A stretch of 64,000 nucleotides of DNA, from NCBI GenBank assembly GCA_019914945.1, contig CM034112.1:2007001-2071000 (forward strand), written 5' to 3'. The stretch is from Typha latifolia (Eukaryota; Streptophyta; Magnoliopsida; Poales; Typhaceae). The position numbers were made by a program, and so were the translations under genes. Of this stretch, positions 60,729 through 64,000 are shown in pieces; within the stretch, counting starts at the first letter, position 1, and each line of letters starts with the position of its first letter. The notes beneath the pieces are model-generated. The model did no database searches and had not been told where the DNA came from. It saw only the letters and a list, made by a program, of their open reading frames with translations.

Positions 60729-60802
60729 CTGCGAAGAATCGACTGGATCCGTGAGAAAACCTCCCGAAATCAATCGGGATCACGCAGATTACGGGGTCTT
60801 AC
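60729..60802 (-). other. Candidate 5' UTR intron of HMGB gene
   Basis: On the minus strand GCAG/GTAAGA begins at 60802 and TTCTTCGCAG ends at 60729, eight bases before the ATG. At 74 nt it is of minimal plant intron size. Inferred from splice signals only. Confidence 0.5.
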
Positions 60803-61688
60803 CTGCGAATTAGCGTTCGGGTTGGCCTCCAGGGTAGAAAGGGAAAGGGGGGGAGAAGAGAGAGAGAGAGAAAGAGAGACAGCGAATAGTCGTCGCGAAT
60901 AAGAGAGTGGAACAGACAGAGAGAGGGATAAGAAAGGAGAGAATAGAGGGGTGAGGGGTGGGAATGGGAATTGAATCAAATATCCAACGGTCGGCGATAG
61001 ACGAAAGGGAAGTTTGGGCGGGATTTGAAATTGTGACGCCACGTCACCGATCCGTGTGATGGCGTGCCATTCGGCAATAATAATACCTCTCACTCTCTCC
61101 TCTCTATGTGTTTCCTTTGTGTGCTTTCTCGCTCTCGTAGTTTTGAGGATAGAGGATAGAGAAGCCTGGGAAAGGGTGGGGCCGCATCTCAAGCAGCTGG
61201 GAAGGGTGGGTAGGGGTATAATTTTATTATGCACCTATATTTGATGGAATTACGAATCCGTCCCTCGTGATAATGTTCCATTGGCCACCCCACGTTTCTT
61301 ATTGCGGTGTTAAAATAGAATGCTTTGTTTTTGCATTTATACCCCTCTCAAATCTCTCATTTATATTTATACCCATTAAAAGTTTATACTTACATATATA
61401 CCCTTCAGAATCGACTTTGGAATCCAAAGTATAAATACAAATAAAATATTTCAGCAGGGTCTACATGCAAGAAAACCTAACTTTTCTGGGAGAGAATTAT
61501 TGTTGGATTAATTATTTACTAGGCCTTAAATTATCGTACTAAGCCCAATTAAATTCTCATATTTAAGCCCATTGTGAATTTGTGATTTGGGCCAGAATCA
61601 AATCTAATTTGGATTACGAGGGTAAGTAGCCCATGGAATCCTTAGCTAAGAACTAGACGGCCCCGTAGGAAATCCCAGCTCTGCAACC
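60803..61688. promoter_or_regulatory. Bidirectional promoter region between HMGB and GET1
   Basis: The two start codons are about 970 bp apart and divergent. A GA/CT-rich block at about 60840-60945 lies in the presumed HMGB leader. The GET1-proximal half is AT-rich. No other gene was seen. Confidence 0.55.
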
Positions 61689-63686
61689 ATGGGCGGTGGA
61701 TTCCTTTCGCCTCTCTCCATCTTCCTCCTCGTCGCCGCTCTACATCTCCTCGATCGACTCCTCGAGTTCGTCAAAAAGGTGATCGCTTTTTGTTTCTTCG
61801 GCACAAATTAACTTTACTCTCTTCTTCTACCTTCAAAGAGATCAGTGTGAATTTATCATCTGCAAGGGCTGATTTGTGTAAGGTATGTTTGGATTAGTAT
61901 CATCTGCAAGGCATATATCCATGCAGAAATTTCAGCGCCTGTAAACATTAATTTCCTGATGGTTTAGGAATTTGGGTGTAGCGGGATGTGATGAATCTCG
62001 TGATATCGTAGATGATTACATGATGAAAGAAGTGATTAGAAGATGCTACACTCTTTCCTTCTATTAGCATTATTGATTGTTTTCTTACTAAGAGTCGTAT
62101 ACATTATATATTTCAGAGGGGATCAAGAAGTGGCGAACAACGTCGACTGCGGGAAGAAATCAACAAACTTTTGAAAGAGGCTAGCTCCTTGTCAACGTGA
62201 GCAATTCAATCGAATTTGTTAAAGTTGATGTGATTATTATCTTTTCTTTATCCATCTGTGACCCTAGGAATGTTTTAATTACATCTTTATGACGTTGCAG
62301 GCCCTCAACATTTGCTCAGGCTGCAAAACTTAGACGGTTGGCTGCTGCTAAAGAGAAAGAATTAGTAAGAAGTATGCCTAAATCTCAAATGTTAATGCTG
62401 TCCTCTTTTTATCATTTGTTTCTTGTCAGATTTTTCTTTTATTCACTTGCTACTTGTACTACAGATCAGGAGGAGAACAACAAGGAGAAGTCATATGATT
62501 CGTATGCAAGAGTTCTAATGATATCTAAGGTATATCTTCATGTATGTGATGTTTTTTGTGCTCTTTCACCTGACAATATCAAAGAATATTTCACTGCATG
62601 GTTACAATAGGTACTAATTTATGCGGGACTCATTTGGTTGTTCTGGAGTATTCCTGTCGCAGCAGTTCCTCAACATCTCTTGCAGCCTTTTGGTATATAT
62701 CAACAAGCCTTCCATTTTATAACCACATAGAAACTATTTTGCACTGCTTGTGCCTACTTATTGAATATCTCATTTAATATATACTTGCTTTAATATGACT
62801 AGGCTACACTATGGTGTAGTGCTGAATTAGATAGTCTCTGGATAAGCTTGGACCCTACTTCCAAAGCATTTAGGACATAGCTCTTGCCTTGTAGCAATTG
62901 CCTCTAGCAAATTTCTGCAGAAATCTGAGTGTATAACTGTTTGATTGAATGGTTATTATTAATTATTGTATTCCAATAATTTTGAAAGAGAGACTTTGAA
63001 AATAAAGTTTTGCAAAACAATCAATTAAACAATTGTAACAATTCGATAACTCAATCAATTAGTAGTATCCCTAAAATGGTGCTGTTAGTATCAATTGAGA
63101 AAGAAAATGACAAACTGTCGCTCTTGATCTCCAACGTCTTGATATTGTACAAAGTTTCTTACTGAACATGAGAGCAATGAGAAGTACATAATAATTGGTA
63201 TTACGAGGTATTATTTGTTGAGGATTCTAGGGACTTTGCATAAGCATTGCACTTAGTATGACATTGTCTCTTTAGTCATAGTCAGGTTATTTTCCTAGAT
63301 GGTTTAGCAGGACATCCTTCAACCAAGCTGGCTTACTGTGATTTGTAGCACAGTAGGACCTTTATGTTCCTTGCTAACACTTGTTTACACAGGAATTCTA
63401 CTTTGCCATTTTGCGCGTTCAGCATTGTTGTTTATTGATATAGATAACACTTAAATCTTCCTACTTTTGTTGTATCTACACTTTGTTTTGTATTATTCTA
63501 GAGGTGGTTCTCTTCTTAAATTCACTTTGATTGCTTAATCAAAATTTAAAAATTTGGCTCCAGCAAATATCTGTCAAGTCGTTTCCATACTTGCAATTGC
63601 TTCAAGAATTAACTCTTGGTTAATGTTTTCTGTCAGGGAAGATATTTTCTTGGAGAGCTGGAGATGCTACCAGTGGCCAAGTCATG
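61689..63686 (+). CDS. GET1: GET1/WRB homologue (tail-anchored protein insertion receptor), 3' end missing
   Basis: Six exons are visible: 61689-61778, 62117-62196, 62301-62371, 62465-62529, 62611-62692 and 63637-63686. They encode the first 146 residues. A first membrane segment (about 5-27, SPLSIFLLVAALHLLDRLLE) is followed by a charged coiled coil (about 31-90), the cytosolic arm that binds the GET3 ATPase, then a second membrane segment (LIYAGLIWLFWSIPVAAVPQ). The last visible exon, GKIFSWRAGDATSGQVM, ends at a GT donor. The exon with the third membrane segment must lie beyond the window. GET1 with GET2/CAML inserts tail-anchored proteins into the ER membrane. The ATG context is ACCATGG. 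Confidence 0.92.
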
Positions 63687-64000
63687 GTAGATATAACTCA
63701 TCTCAATTACAATTTATCATGAACTTTATAAACCATTTATTATTTATTGAGCAATGATACAAACCGATTATTTATTAAAAGAAATTTCAATCTATTGATA
63801 AATCAAGGGGTATAACAGATAATCCGATAATGAGATAGGATGGCTAGGATTTTAAAAAATATCAATAAATGGGGTGTGGATTCAACTTTCTATACATAAA
63901 ATAACACCCTACATTTTGACTCTCTTACAAATAAATTCTTATATTTTATTATTTATAAATAAAACTCTTCATTTGCTATAAAAATACCAAGCCATATCCT
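63687..64000 (+). other. GET1 intron at window edge
   Basis: AT-rich, non-coding sequence after the exon 6 donor. The expected final exon is not here. Confidence 0.7.

Noticed and set aside
1..64000. CRISPR arrays, phage or bacterial defence systems, operons
   Set aside because: No regularly spaced repeats or prokaryotic gene layout; all recognised genes are plant nuclear genes with introns or plant-type intronless genes.

Overview
The window is nuclear DNA of a flowering plant. The genes have many introns with AT-rich introns and intergenic DNA. First exons are GC-rich (TBL, F-box, FANCJ, GET1), and the families are plant-type (TBL, WOX13, KIB1-4-domain F-box, plant GNTI). GC-rich 5' exons and residue-level similarity to monocot proteins suggest a monocot. 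I cannot name the species.

Layout. 1-2021 (-): 5' part of a trichome-birefringence-like (TBL) O-acetyltransferase gene that runs off the left edge. 3315-4511 (+): single-exon F-box protein. 5603-12295 (-): complete 18-exon GNTI (CGL1), the Golgi enzyme that starts complex N-glycan formation. 13827-19461 (-): broken fragment of an EH1/Pan1 gene (endocytic TPLATE complex). 22352-23180 (-): relic or diverged copy of an alanine-rich plant-specific protein of unknown function. 27320-38562 (+): complete 24-exon MLH3. 39778-50213 (+): complete 28-exon FANCJ/BRIP1 helicase. 51474-53289 (-): complete WOX13-clade homeobox gene. 58060-58130 (-): tRNA-Thr(CGT). 59547-60720 (-): complete 7-exon HMGB protein. 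61689-63686 (+): GET1/WRB, with its last exon beyond the right edge.

Functional grouping. MLH3 and FANCJ lie head to tail about 1.2 kb apart and both act in meiotic or recombinational DNA repair. In other organisms both are linked through MLH1. The remaining genes are unrelated housekeeping or regulatory genes. HMGB and GET1 are divergent neighbours. F-box/GNTI and FANCJ/WOX13 are convergent pairs.

Most notable observations: (i) three minor-spliceosome (U12-type) introns in three genes, one of them AT-AC, each with a near-perfect or perfect branch-point motif, plus three GC-AG introns; (ii) a doubly truncated EH1/Pan1 pseudogene with an in-frame stop, a lost splice acceptor and an 18-bp direct repeat at its broken 5' end; (iii) a C-terminal cysteine module on the plant FANCJ helicase. 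Repeats are modest: one LINE/RNase H relic, a candidate small transposon in MLH3 intron 19, microsatellites, and an old duplication upstream of MLH3. I saw no CRISPR array, operon or prokaryotic system.
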